Shown here: positions 59,901 to 64,000 of the stretch, piece by piece | Layout of the letters: the number at the start of each line of letters is the position of its first letter | Position numbering within the stretch: position 1 is the stretch's first letter | DNA from: Sipunculus nudus | Taxonomy: Eukaryota > Annelida > Sipuncula > Golfingiida > Sipunculidae | Assembly: GCA_026874595.1 (NCBI GenBank) | Contig: CM049309.1 | Coordinates: 51,434,079 to 51,498,078, forward strand | Reading direction: 5' to 3' | DNA: 64,000 bases | Notes under the pieces: generated by a model | Told to the model about the DNA's origin: nothing | What the model saw: the letters and a program-made list of their open reading frames with translations, nothing else | The model's database searches: none | Program-made: the position numbers and the translations under genes

Positions 59901-61894
59901 CCCATAACGTCACCAGCGAGAGAGTTCACCATTCCGATGACAGGAATCCCTGTACGAGGAGCGCTAGCGTCACAGCTCCGACTCACCTTGCCACTAGCTC
60001 AAGGTAGGTGTCATTTCATATGAGACGTGGTATCTAAAACACCTTCAATCAAACCCGGAATTGTCAAATTCAGGGCTTCCATAGGCTCCTATATTACCTA
60101 TATTTTTCTAGATTTTCCTATTAAAAAAATGTGTCCCATATTTTCCTAGATTTTCCAGTGTTTAGACCTATATTTTTTTATATCTCTAACATAAATAATT
60201 TTAGATATATATCTCCTATATTTTTTCACTGCACAGTCGTGTGTCTCATTTAACTGTTATGCATTAATAGTTAAAGTAATACAGACCTGTCATTATTAAA
60301 AATATTAAGCTCTTTTGTAGACCTGTTTTTGTAAGTTTTGGGGGCACACAAGTACAGCCATCCAAACCAACTAAACAGGGCTTTAGATGCTTCTTTGAGA
60401 ACTGATGGTCATGGTATGTTATCAAGTGAATTGTGATTGTGCAGTGAAACCATCTAGATTTTTATACACCCATCATATGACCAGAGTATTATGGTATACC
60501 CACCATATGTCTGTCCTAAACTTCTAGTGTCACCATGATAACTTAACAGGGCTTTGATAGATTTTCAGGGAACTCACCATAACTACTTACCAACAGATTA
60601 TCTCTCCCTAGTTCGATTATGGGCAACATCCACGCATATTTGATAAGGTCATTGGTCACTAGGCTACTTTGTGGTGTCGCCACGATAACTAATGAAGAAT
60701 ATGAAGTATTTTGAAAAAACTCATCAGAAAGTTAATCAATAAAATATCTCACCTAAGTTCAATTTCCAGCAAAATGCATGTATATTTAATGAGGTCAGAG
60801 TTCACCGCACTTTGGAGGCACCTTGGTGACTTACCAAAAATCCTATGGATTTTCATAAACTTATTATACACATTAACCAATAGAGTTTAACACCTGAATT
60901 ACCTTCTCATCAAAATTCACGCATATTAAATAAGGTCAGAGGTCACCAGATACAAGACCGGCATATTTTGCATGTTTGCGGTGCTCTTGTTCCATTAGTT
61001 TTACTAGAAATAAAATGCCTGTTAACAACTGTATTTTGGTATCAAGTTCTCTTGTAAATCCCTGTTTCCTCAGGCACATAGTGGGAGCCCTGCAGATTTA
61101 AGGGCATGTGTACTGCGAACTACTGTAAACATTTCTCACACTCCATCATACACACACTCATGAAAAGTAGGACAAAAGAAAGATTGGAAACATAGAAAAA
61201 GTAGGAGCAAAACAGAAAATTAAAGGAAAAGTAGGACAAAATAAGGACAGATATCACACATAATGACATCATTCATTATCTTTTATTAATAAAAGAATAT
61301 TGAATAAGAAAATATGTTTTACTGAGATCATAAATTTAAATAATGTTAAGGTTGTGCCAAGTTCGTACTTACAGTTGTAAGCTCAGGTTGTGCAAAAAAT
61401 TTGACAGAGAGCTTTGACATCTAGAATTTTAGTTACAACGAGAATCAAATTAAATGGTTTCTTATTGGCGAAATTGTTTGGAAATTTTATTTATGGTTGG
61501 CAAATCAATTTCATGAGAGAAAGGTTATTATATTTCATTATACTAGGGAAATTCAGTTTCCACTCTTAATTCTAAAATATCATATATGTGTTGTATCTTG
61601 TATCTTACCATGAGAATAGTATTGTGAGATCATGAGATCATGTATCGTCACAGCCCTAATAACTAATGCCAAAGTTGAAAATTACTTATTGTAATGGTTT
61701 TGATGATTTCAGGTAATAGCTTTGCCTCTTCATCAAACTGCTCCAGTGGTGGTCCCCCTTCACCAACGTCAGCATCCAGTCCTGATGATATCATACACAG
61801 ATTACGACAGCTGATGGAGCGATTGTCTGGTTCTGATCGTGGAGACTCTGACAGCAGCCAGGGGCAAGGCAAAGTTGGCAGTTTAGACTCATGA
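19991..61894 (+). CDS. PPIP5K: PPIP5K (VIP1-type inositol pyrophosphate kinase/phosphatase), C-terminal 690 residues in 12 exons
   Basis: The spliced reading frame (12 exons, 2073 coding bases, one stop at 61892-61894) matches the C-terminal half of animal diphosphoinositol pentakisphosphate kinases. These enzymes phosphorylate InsP6 and 5-InsP7 at position 1 in the cytosol, and their phosphatase domain removes that phosphate. Matches by eye to human PPIP5K1/2 include [43 protein letters not shown]-like, [25 protein letters not shown] and [12 protein letters not shown]. The ATP-grasp kinase domain and the RHG phosphatase signature are upstream of the window. Exon phases run 0-2-0-0-0-0-1-1-1-1-1-1 and all agree. 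The region between [10 protein letters not shown] and STKVISG is a Ser-rich, probably disordered tail, longer than the human equivalent because of a 242-codon exon. Whether it is PPIP5K1- or PPIP5K2-like cannot be said; invertebrates usually have one gene. Confidence 0.95.
20131..22105 (+). other. PPIP5K intron between exons a and b, first part
   Basis: No coding block was seen. It holds a T-run followed by an 11-base G-run (about 20425-20450) and AT-rich DNA. Human PPIP5K is continuous across this junction, so no extra exon is expected in this 8.2-kb intron. Confidence 0.6.
22436..27003 (+). repeat. Family A (HINE-like) element, copy 3, middle of the nest
   Basis: The head AGCTCAGCTGACTATAAG follows TTTTTT. 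The tail near 26970-27003 has CAGCTGAGCGC, GACCCATTGGTC and CCTTGC. Its own sequence (22436-23328 and 25972-27003) aligns with 8690-10450 of copy 1, including a poly-C run (about 23270). It is interrupted by copy 4. Confidence 0.65.
23329..25971 (+). repeat. Family A (HINE-like) element, copy 4, innermost of the nest
   Basis: The head AGCTCAGCTGACTATAAG follows TATTTTATT. The tail at 25939-25971 has CAGCTGAGGGCT, the perfect palindrome GACCCATGGGTC and CCTTGTT. The uninterrupted version of the host sequence is seen at about 9395-9470, which fixes the insertion point. It has the same two internal units as copy 1 (23463 and about 24150). Its low divergence from copy 1 in 23460-23960 suggests it is among the younger copies. 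Confidence 0.72.
27491..28302 (+). other. PPIP5K intron DNA before exon b, nothing recognised
   Basis: AT-rich non-coding DNA. No repeat termini, RNA gene or exon candidate was seen. Confidence 0.6.
28303..28417 (+). CDS. PPIP5K: PPIP5K exon b, phosphatase domain
   Basis: Acceptor ACGTAG and donor AAC/GTAAGT. The 38-codon frame [18 protein letters not shown] followed by [20 protein letters not shown] is almost the human sequence [20 protein letters not shown] and onward. This is the best conserved exon in the window. It joins exon a in phase 2 and ends in phase 0. Confidence 0.96.
29257..29364 (+). CDS. PPIP5K: PPIP5K exon c, phosphatase domain
   Basis: Acceptor CTACTGACAG and donor AAG/GTAACA give 36 codons: [20 protein letters not shown] then [16 protein letters not shown]. 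The human equivalent is DAQWQRALDYLSAISELNYM and onward, with the same spacing from the preceding GGL block. Phase 0 at both ends. Confidence 0.96.
29879..30001 (+). CDS. PPIP5K: PPIP5K exon d, end of phosphatase domain
   Basis: Acceptor TTGCAG and donor AAG/GTAACT give 41 codons. [19 protein letters not shown] matches human [19 protein letters not shown]; the remainder ([14 protein letters not shown]) is Gly/Pro-rich and marks the start of the variable tail. Phase 0 at both ends. Confidence 0.96.
30489..30622 (+). repeat. 44-bp minisatellite, 3 copies, in the intron before exon e
   Basis: ATTCCTTTACTTATTCCCCA and TTATTGCTGTTGTGGGAGGC recur at 44-bp spacing (first unit at about 30491). Copies differ at one or two bases. 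The overlapping short ORFs rich in Leu/Cys come from this period. Confidence 0.88.
30656..31700 (+). repeat. Family G repeat with hairpin head
   Basis: A perfect 10-bp stem (ATCTCCACCT / AGGTGGAGAT, 30656-30681) is preceded by ATCTAGTT, which looks like the 3' end of another HINE-like element. Diverged internal repeats follow; AATATGCAAATTAC at about 31132 and 31569 is one example. The 3' end was not identified. It lies in the intron before exon e. Confidence 0.45.
31808..32533 (+). CDS. PPIP5K: PPIP5K exon e, long Ser/Gly-rich disordered tail segment
   Basis: A single 726-base exon (242 codons), acceptor TTACAG, donor CAG/GTAAGT, phase 0 at both ends. It reads [20 protein letters not shown] at its start and [18 protein letters not shown] near its end. 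Composition is rich in Ser, Gly, Thr, Glu and Asp with no hydrophobic core, so it is probably disordered and a phosphorylation target. One possible short linear motif, [12 protein letters not shown], is hydrophobic and acidic. The frame stays open across the whole exon and both splice sites are canonical, which supports it although the sequence is not conserved with human. Confidence 0.88.
33171..33635. repeat. TTAA-flanked MITE, copy 1
   Basis: Starts TTAAAGGGGCTTATTCCAAT and ends ...AGCTAGCTTTAA. TTAA is at both ends. The inner block GCAAATGGCGTTTTGGCAACAAG matches copy 2 at about 36138. A TTAA target points to a piggyBac- or Kolobok-type mobiliser. No coding content. A related piece in inverse orientation lies near 19935-19960. 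Confidence 0.6.
34247..35596 (+). repeat. Family B (HINE-like) element, copy 2
   Basis: Hairpin head ATGCCCC...GGGGCAT follows CTTTTT. Seven internal units have CTGCAGAT at 34346, 34526, 34706, 34886, 35047, 35227 and 35406. An inverted head copy (GGGGGCAT) is followed by a clean palindrome TGTGTCGTCCGACACA and TCTAGTT. The unit spacings (180, 180, 180, 161, 180, 179) mirror copy 1. It lies in a PPIP5K intron. Confidence 0.78.
35770..35896 (+). CDS. PPIP5K: PPIP5K exon f, tail
   Basis: Acceptor GGTATGTAG and donor CAG/GTAATG. The frame reads [42 protein letters not shown] and one extra base (phase 0 to 1). The acceptor one repeat of TTAG downstream (35774) would put a stop in frame, so 35770 is chosen. 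The RRRHSS end could be a basophilic-kinase site. Confidence 0.85.
35929..36291. repeat. TTAA-flanked MITE, copy 2
   Basis: Terminal inverted repeats: TTAAAGGGGCCTAGTCACC at the left and, read inward from the right, TTAAAGGTGCCCATTCACC. TTAA duplications lie at 35929-35932 and 36288-36291. At 363 bp it is compact and non-coding. It sits 32 bases after the exon f donor, so the insertion narrowly missed the splice site. Confidence 0.72.
36292..39470 (+). other. PPIP5K intron DNA between exons f and g
   Basis: AT-rich with two long G-runs, 36762-36783 (22 G) and 38937-38953 (17 G), and the candidate microexon at 36634. A block near 38285-38320 (AAAGCAGTTGTTAAAG, AAAGGAGATA) resembles one arm of the foldback at 55377-55468. 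No other feature was recognised. Confidence 0.55.
36634..36657 (+). CDS. PPIP5K: Candidate 24-base microexon of PPIP5K
   Basis: TTTTTATTTAG precedes 24 bases that keep the reading phase (1 to 1) and add eight residues (VIDKVRRK plus a changed Gly-to-Asn junction); GTAGTA follows. The T-rich acceptor is good and the donor moderate. Length is a multiple of three, as expected for a cassette microexon. It is not included in the 690-residue model. There is no homology support from memory. Confidence 0.35.
39471..39605 (+). CDS. PPIP5K: PPIP5K exon g, tail; donor lies in a minisatellite
   Basis: Acceptor CTTTTTATATTTAG and donor CACAGG/GTAATC. With the G from exon f it reads [20 protein letters not shown] then [20 protein letters not shown] and YQQSQ (phase 1 to 1). 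An upstream CCTGCAG (39421-39427) is out of phase and would meet a stop. The last bases of the exon and its donor form the first unit of the 53-bp minisatellite at 39598-40020. Confidence 0.88.
39598..40020 (+). repeat. 53-bp minisatellite, 8 copies, starting on the exon g splice donor
   Basis: ATCACAGGGTAAT (one copy altered to ATCACGGGTTAAT) occurs at 39598, 39651, 39708, 39760, 39813, 39866, 39919 and 39972, spacing 52-57 and mostly 53. The first copy is the real exon/intron junction (CACAGG/GTAATC). Each later copy repeats a donor-like word. Splicing at any later one would shift the frame. Confidence 0.92.
40667..40741 (+). CDS. PPIP5K: PPIP5K exon h, tail
   Basis: Acceptor GCATGTATAG and donor ACAG/GTAAAA. 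The frame reads [20 protein letters not shown] then DQQHT, with phase 1 at both ends (75 bases). The piece is Ser/basic then aromatic; GFYPNIRMD may be a short conserved motif, but no partner is known. Confidence 0.85.
44113..44640 (+). repeat. Family A2-like repeat fragment
   Basis: The head AGCTCATTTGACTGTAAGTC...GGAGCTGTAGCAATTACC follows GTTTTT and matches the A2 head at 22106. Downstream text is diverged; a clear 3' end with palindrome was not found, so the copy is partial or its end is eroded. Confidence 0.5.
44881..44969. repeat. (TA)n microsatellite, about 45 repeats
   Basis: About 90 bases of pure TA in a PPIP5K intron, likely length-variable between individuals and prone to assembly error. 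Confidence 0.97.
46096..46140 (+). CDS. PPIP5K: PPIP5K exon i, 45-base in-phase tail exon
   Basis: Acceptor TGACCTCCACAG and donor GAAG/GTACAC. Only one frame is open and it is the one required: [16 protein letters not shown] (phase 1 to 1). Being short and a multiple of three, it could be a cassette exon. The two other frames have stops. Confidence 0.75.
46913..47005. repeat. Eroded TA-type MITE of the CTGTGGTTG family
   Basis: It starts CACTGTGGCGTCTTATTTATG and ends AAAAGCCAACCACAGTA. The right end matches the MITE at 54198-54633 and the relic at 56107-56213. Only about 93 bp remain. Confidence 0.5.
48469..48765 (-). repeat. tRNA-derived SINE with target-site duplication
   Basis: On the minus strand it begins GGGGGCAGTGGTGTAATGG (A box TGGTGTAATGG), then a B box AGTTCGAATCC about 35 bases on, then a tRNA-unrelated body with CCTGCGATGGACTTGCGTCC and GATAAGCTCCGGCCTGATGA. 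AATATAT flanks both sides (48462-48468 and 48766-48772), so it inserted by retroposition. The body resembles conserved central domains of animal SINE superfamilies, but which one cannot be decided here. The 103-residue plus-strand frame is a shadow. Confidence 0.82.
51312..51371 (+). CDS. PPIP5K: Candidate alternative PPIP5K exon (39 or 60 bases)
   Basis: A strong pyrimidine-rich acceptor (TCTTCTGTTCCTTTGCCAG) precedes a stretch open in the required phase: [13 protein letters not shown], optionally continued STHVCFT. Two donors, GTACTC at 51351 and GTAGCT at 51372, both keep phase 1. Both donors are weak. It lies in the intron between exons i and j. It is not part of the main model and has no remembered homologue. 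Confidence 0.3.
52840..52935 (-). repeat. Second tRNA-like SINE head
   Basis: On the minus strand an A box TAGCGAAGCGG (52902-52912) and a B box GGTTCGATTCC (52859-52869) are correctly spaced, followed by CGGATCGGCCCAGG. The bases before the A box do not pair with GGATCGGCCC, so there is no acceptor stem and it is not a working tRNA gene. Tail length is unclear; a minus-strand frame running to 52532 may cover it. Confidence 0.6.
53604..53805 (+). repeat. 51-bp minisatellite, 4 copies, ending at the exon j splice acceptor
   Basis: ATGATYCCATGTTTGGTTGT starts at 53615, 53666, 53717 and 53768, spacing 51. Each unit continues TTGATTGGTCAAACAAAAAC or similar; in the last unit the AAACAA becomes AAACAG, which is the exon j acceptor. 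Upstream units thus carry near-copies of the branch/pyrimidine region that lack the AG. Because 51 is a multiple of three, the minus strand gives a 17-residue repeat frame, which is not a gene. Confidence 0.92.
53806..53895 (+). CDS. PPIP5K: PPIP5K exon j, conserved [14 protein letters not shown] motif
   Basis: Acceptor TTGGTCAAACAG and donor CTAG/GTATGT, 90 bases, phase 1 to 1. It reads [20 protein letters not shown] then LDMDLNEVL. Human PPIP5K1 has [20 protein letters not shown] and PPIP5K2 has [12 protein letters not shown] at the same place (from memory), which confirms that the gene continues this far. The acceptor is the end of a four-copy 51-bp minisatellite. Confidence 0.95.
54198..54633. 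repeat. TA-type MITE with TTCGCGAGG inner ends
   Basis: TA, then CTGTGGTTGCCTTTTTGTTC GCGAGG at the left; read inward from the right, TA, CTGTGGTTGGCTTCATATTC GCGAGG. Inverted ends are about 30 bp and flanked by TA, as in Tc1/mariner-type MITEs. Cores such as TTCGCGATATTCGCG and GATCGCGAAAATGAC are unusually CpG-rich for this window. No coding content. Confidence 0.78.
55377..55468. repeat. Small foldback repeat
   Basis: ATCTCCTTTGCTCTAACCGC then TGCTTTGTA on one arm and TACAAAGCAGCAGTTAAAGC ... GCAAAGGAGAT on the other form an imperfect hairpin of about 90 bp. It may be a MITE core; related words occur near 38285-38320. Confidence 0.55.
56107..56213. repeat. Eroded TA-type MITE of the CTGTGGTTG family
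   Basis: It starts CACTGTTGTAGGTGAGGCAT and ends AAGATAACCACAGTA. A CTTTCGGGAATATCGCC core echoes the MITE at 54198. About 107 bp remain. Confidence 0.5.
59782..60003 (+). CDS. PPIP5K: PPIP5K exon k, conserved [12 protein letters not shown] motif
   Basis: Acceptor TTGATTGCAG and donor CAAG/GTAGGT, 222 bases, phase 1 to 1. [20 protein letters not shown] continues [20 protein letters not shown]. Human PPIP5K2 has [20 protein letters not shown] here. The second half ([20 protein letters not shown]) is Pro/Thr-rich and less conserved. The first half probably forms an amphipathic helix. Confidence 0.95.
60060..60463 (+). other. Last PPIP5K intron, first part
   Basis: CCTATATTTTYCTAGATTTTCC words recur at about 60090-60180. 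A partly complementary purine-rich set (AAAAGTAGGACAAAA...) lies at 61160-61250, so the two may be the arms of an old inverted-repeat element around family F. No gene. Confidence 0.35.
60464..60991 (+). repeat. Family F repeat (HINE-like)
   Basis: After TTTTT comes an ATACACCCATCATATG head with partial pairing to GTATACCCACCATATG. About three internal units at about 145-bp spacing follow (CACCATGATAACTTAACAGG near 60531, GCCACGATAACTAATGAAG near 60678, CCTTGGTGACTTACC near 60822). It ends GTTTGCGGTGCTCTTGTT. Non-coding, in the last PPIP5K intron. Confidence 0.55.
61713..61894 (+). CDS. PPIP5K: PPIP5K last coding exon l with stop codon
   Basis: Acceptor TTGATGATTTCAG. With the carried G it reads [60 protein letters not shown] and TGA. 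A Ser/Pro-rich spacer is followed by a short amphipathic helix ([14 protein letters not shown]) and a Ser/Gly tail. Phase agrees with exon k, and the total coding length is an exact multiple of three. Confidence 0.9.
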
Positions 61895-64000
61895 TACTGA
61901 ATTTTGTTAGGAAATTTCACAATATTCAGTTGTGTAGTAATTATAATTGGTTGATGGTGAATGCACAATAAGAATGATTTTACTGCAGTATTTTTGGTTA
62001 TTGTATATTTAATATACCAAGTCCCGTGTGAAACTGAAAGGTTTTCAGCAATACTGCTGATATAGTATATGTAACCAAAAGAAGTTCATGACTGTAAATT
62101 GTAAAACCAATTTGTGTGTGTATGTATTCATGTGTATATGTGTGAAATATCATGCTTTCGTAACTGTCTGAAACCATTGTTTTTCATCATTTATGTGTAT
62201 GTGCATATATGCATGAAAGATGCTACAACTGTACTATAGGACACTCCCTGTCAGTTAACACATATATGCATGGGTTTTAAGCATAATGCTGCATTTGCTA
62301 AGTGCATGTGTAGTGTTCTTACACTGAGAATGTGCATGTGTACAGACCTGTCATTTGGGCAGCCAACCTGTGACTGATGGCATTTATATAATGTAAGGAT
62401 GTGGAAGTCAACTCTTAGCCAGAAGTTTATTTCACTTTTATGGGCATGACCTCTAAAAGCAAGGTATTGATCATGTATTGATGTACAAAGTAGTTATGAA
62501 TGTAAAGGGAGAGGTTACATGGGGGACATTTTATTTCAGCAAAGTTGAGCTTAACTGTATGCCAAGCATACTTCAGGATATTTTGTAACAATTTGTAACA
62601 ATTGAGGCTTCATATTCCTAATTCTGCGTGTGAACACCCCTGGGCGAAAACTCCATGAAGCCTTTGATGGAGTCACTGTGAATGTATTGTTTGTCAGGTG
62701 CAGGTTTTCACACCTGTCACAGTCTCAGGTGTGCACTGATCATATTAAATAGCTGTGTTTATTGTTAAATGATTGTCATGTTAATGCTGCTGTCATGTCA
62801 GTGTATTATTGACCTAAGTTACAACATTCCACTAGTCACAGCACACTTTATATAGTGTTTACATTGATTATTTAGTATATGACAGGAGAAAGAATATTGT
62901 ATGAAGCATCAGGAGTGTAGTAAATCTTCCTTTATGAATTACTGGAATACCTCATAGGCATCACTACACCTGAACCAAATCTTGGAATCTAATCAAATAT
63001 TTTTTTGTTAATAGGTTAGTTTATTACGTGTAGTTTGGTTAAATGAGGGATTGATATTATTTTATAATTGAGTTTATCATGACATATCTTGTTCATTATG
63101 TATGTGTGATTTGAGATACCCGCATGGATTTGTTTGTGTAATGTAACTCATTCAGGTCAGTTTGTATACACTATTTAGCCAGCACAGCTGATACATACAT
63201 TTAAAACCTTAATGAGGAATTCTCCTATACCCCTTTCACACACAAAATGGTTATAAAACATTTTTTTTTAAATGCTGATCAATCAAATCTGTTTCAAACC
63301 TTATTGTGTGTTCACATGGGTGTCAAATTACACCAGTGCATGAGCTATACGGTACATTTCATATATTAAACAATATAACAACATGCAGACACTAACATTT
63401 ATACTTGCACTGTGACTCAATTGCTGTTTCAAATCAGGACTAAACCAATTTGAAACCGATCGAGCATTTACACAGCAATTTTGCAGAGCGGACAATTAAT
63501 TTTGCTTTAAAAAGAAAATTGTTTAAATTACCTCCCAAGCTGGATTCCAGTTGGTTCGGGCAAACACTTTGGAATGCCATATGGATGCTTAGTTCATATT
63601 CAAAACGGTTAGAAATTGTTTTGCATTTGCAATGTTAAAGGGGTATTATGAGATTGAGGATTCTTTAATAAGTCTGTATACAGTGTTTAACCATTGCAGC
63701 TGATAGATACATTTTAAACTTTAATGAGGAAATCTCTTATGTACTTAAAGGTTCTTTGACCTAGTTGAGAGCCGTATATTTCATAGCCTTGATAAATATT
63801 TTGATAAAAAGATATTAATTGAAAATTGTATGTATTCATTTGGAGAAGTATTTTCATAATGGCAAACTTGCCCTTTTATTATGAAAGAAAATGTGCTAAC
63901 ATATAACTTCCTGGTTTCAGCTGGTTCACCCTGGGTCATTGACATTCAGATTCCATAAAGAAATACTCTGTAAAAATTTGTTCATCAATGATGCTTTTGG
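61895..64000 (+). other. PPIP5K 3' UTR and downstream DNA
   Basis: Follows the stop codon. No AATAAA was found close by; ATTAAA words occur near 62745 and 63365, so the transcript end is not fixed. A TTAATGAGGA block recurs at about 63211 and 63721. No further gene is supported; the 62-residue frame at 63450 shows no family resemblance. Confidence 0.5.

Noticed and set aside
1-64000. Retroviral, LTR or other capsid-bearing element
   Set aside because: No such protein block, long terminal repeats or primer-binding site was recognised; the repeats seen are non-autonomous DNA-type elements, SINEs and satellites.

Overview
This is a eukaryotic window: AT-rich, intron-rich and packed with non-coding dispersed repeats. 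The repeat heads (hairpin after a T-run, then GTCCGTCCGTCC-type sequence; ATGCCCC...GGGGCAT hairpins) and the two protein genes point to a lophotrochozoan, most likely a bivalve mollusc. This is an inference from repeat style; the species cannot be read from the sequence.

Two protein-coding genes are supported. (1) On the minus strand, 4365-6212 is an uninterrupted 615-codon gene for a secreted or membrane-anchored copper monooxygenase of the DBH/MOXD1 family, with its copper-ligand motifs intact. (2) On the plus strand, twelve exons from 19991 to 61894 encode the C-terminal 690 residues of a PPIP5K (VIP1-type diphosphoinositol pentakisphosphate kinase). They cover the end of the histidine-acid-phosphatase-like domain, a long Ser-rich disordered tail, and two conserved tail motifs ([26 protein letters not shown]). 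All twelve splice phases agree and close on one stop. The kinase domain and the catalytic start of the phosphatase domain lie upstream of the window. No upstream PPIP5K exon was seen in 1-19990, so the monooxygenase gene probably sits antisense inside a PPIP5K intron.

Layout: 1-4330 repeat mosaic and AT-rich DNA; 4365-6212 monooxygenase; 7140-19735 almost solid repeats, with elements nested up to three deep; 19991-61894 PPIP5K exons, with introns of 0.5-8.2 kb holding more repeats; 61895-64000 3' UTR and downstream DNA.

The main non-genic signal is a shared architecture. Several repeat families unrelated in sequence (A, B, C, and less clearly D, F and G) have a 5' hairpin head just after T-rich DNA, internal tandem repeats, an inverted copy of the head near the 3' end, a short 3' palindrome, and a terminus like CTTGTT or CTAGTT. 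This fits non-autonomous Helentron-type elements (HINEs, including 'pearl'-like ones). Also present are TTAA- and TA-flanked MITEs, two tRNA-derived SINE sequences, and a Tc1/mariner transposase scrap.

The second notable signal is in PPIP5K itself. One minisatellite (53 bp, 8 copies) begins exactly on a 5' splice site and copies it along the intron; another (51 bp, 4 copies) runs into a 3' splice site. No retroviral or LTR element was recognised.
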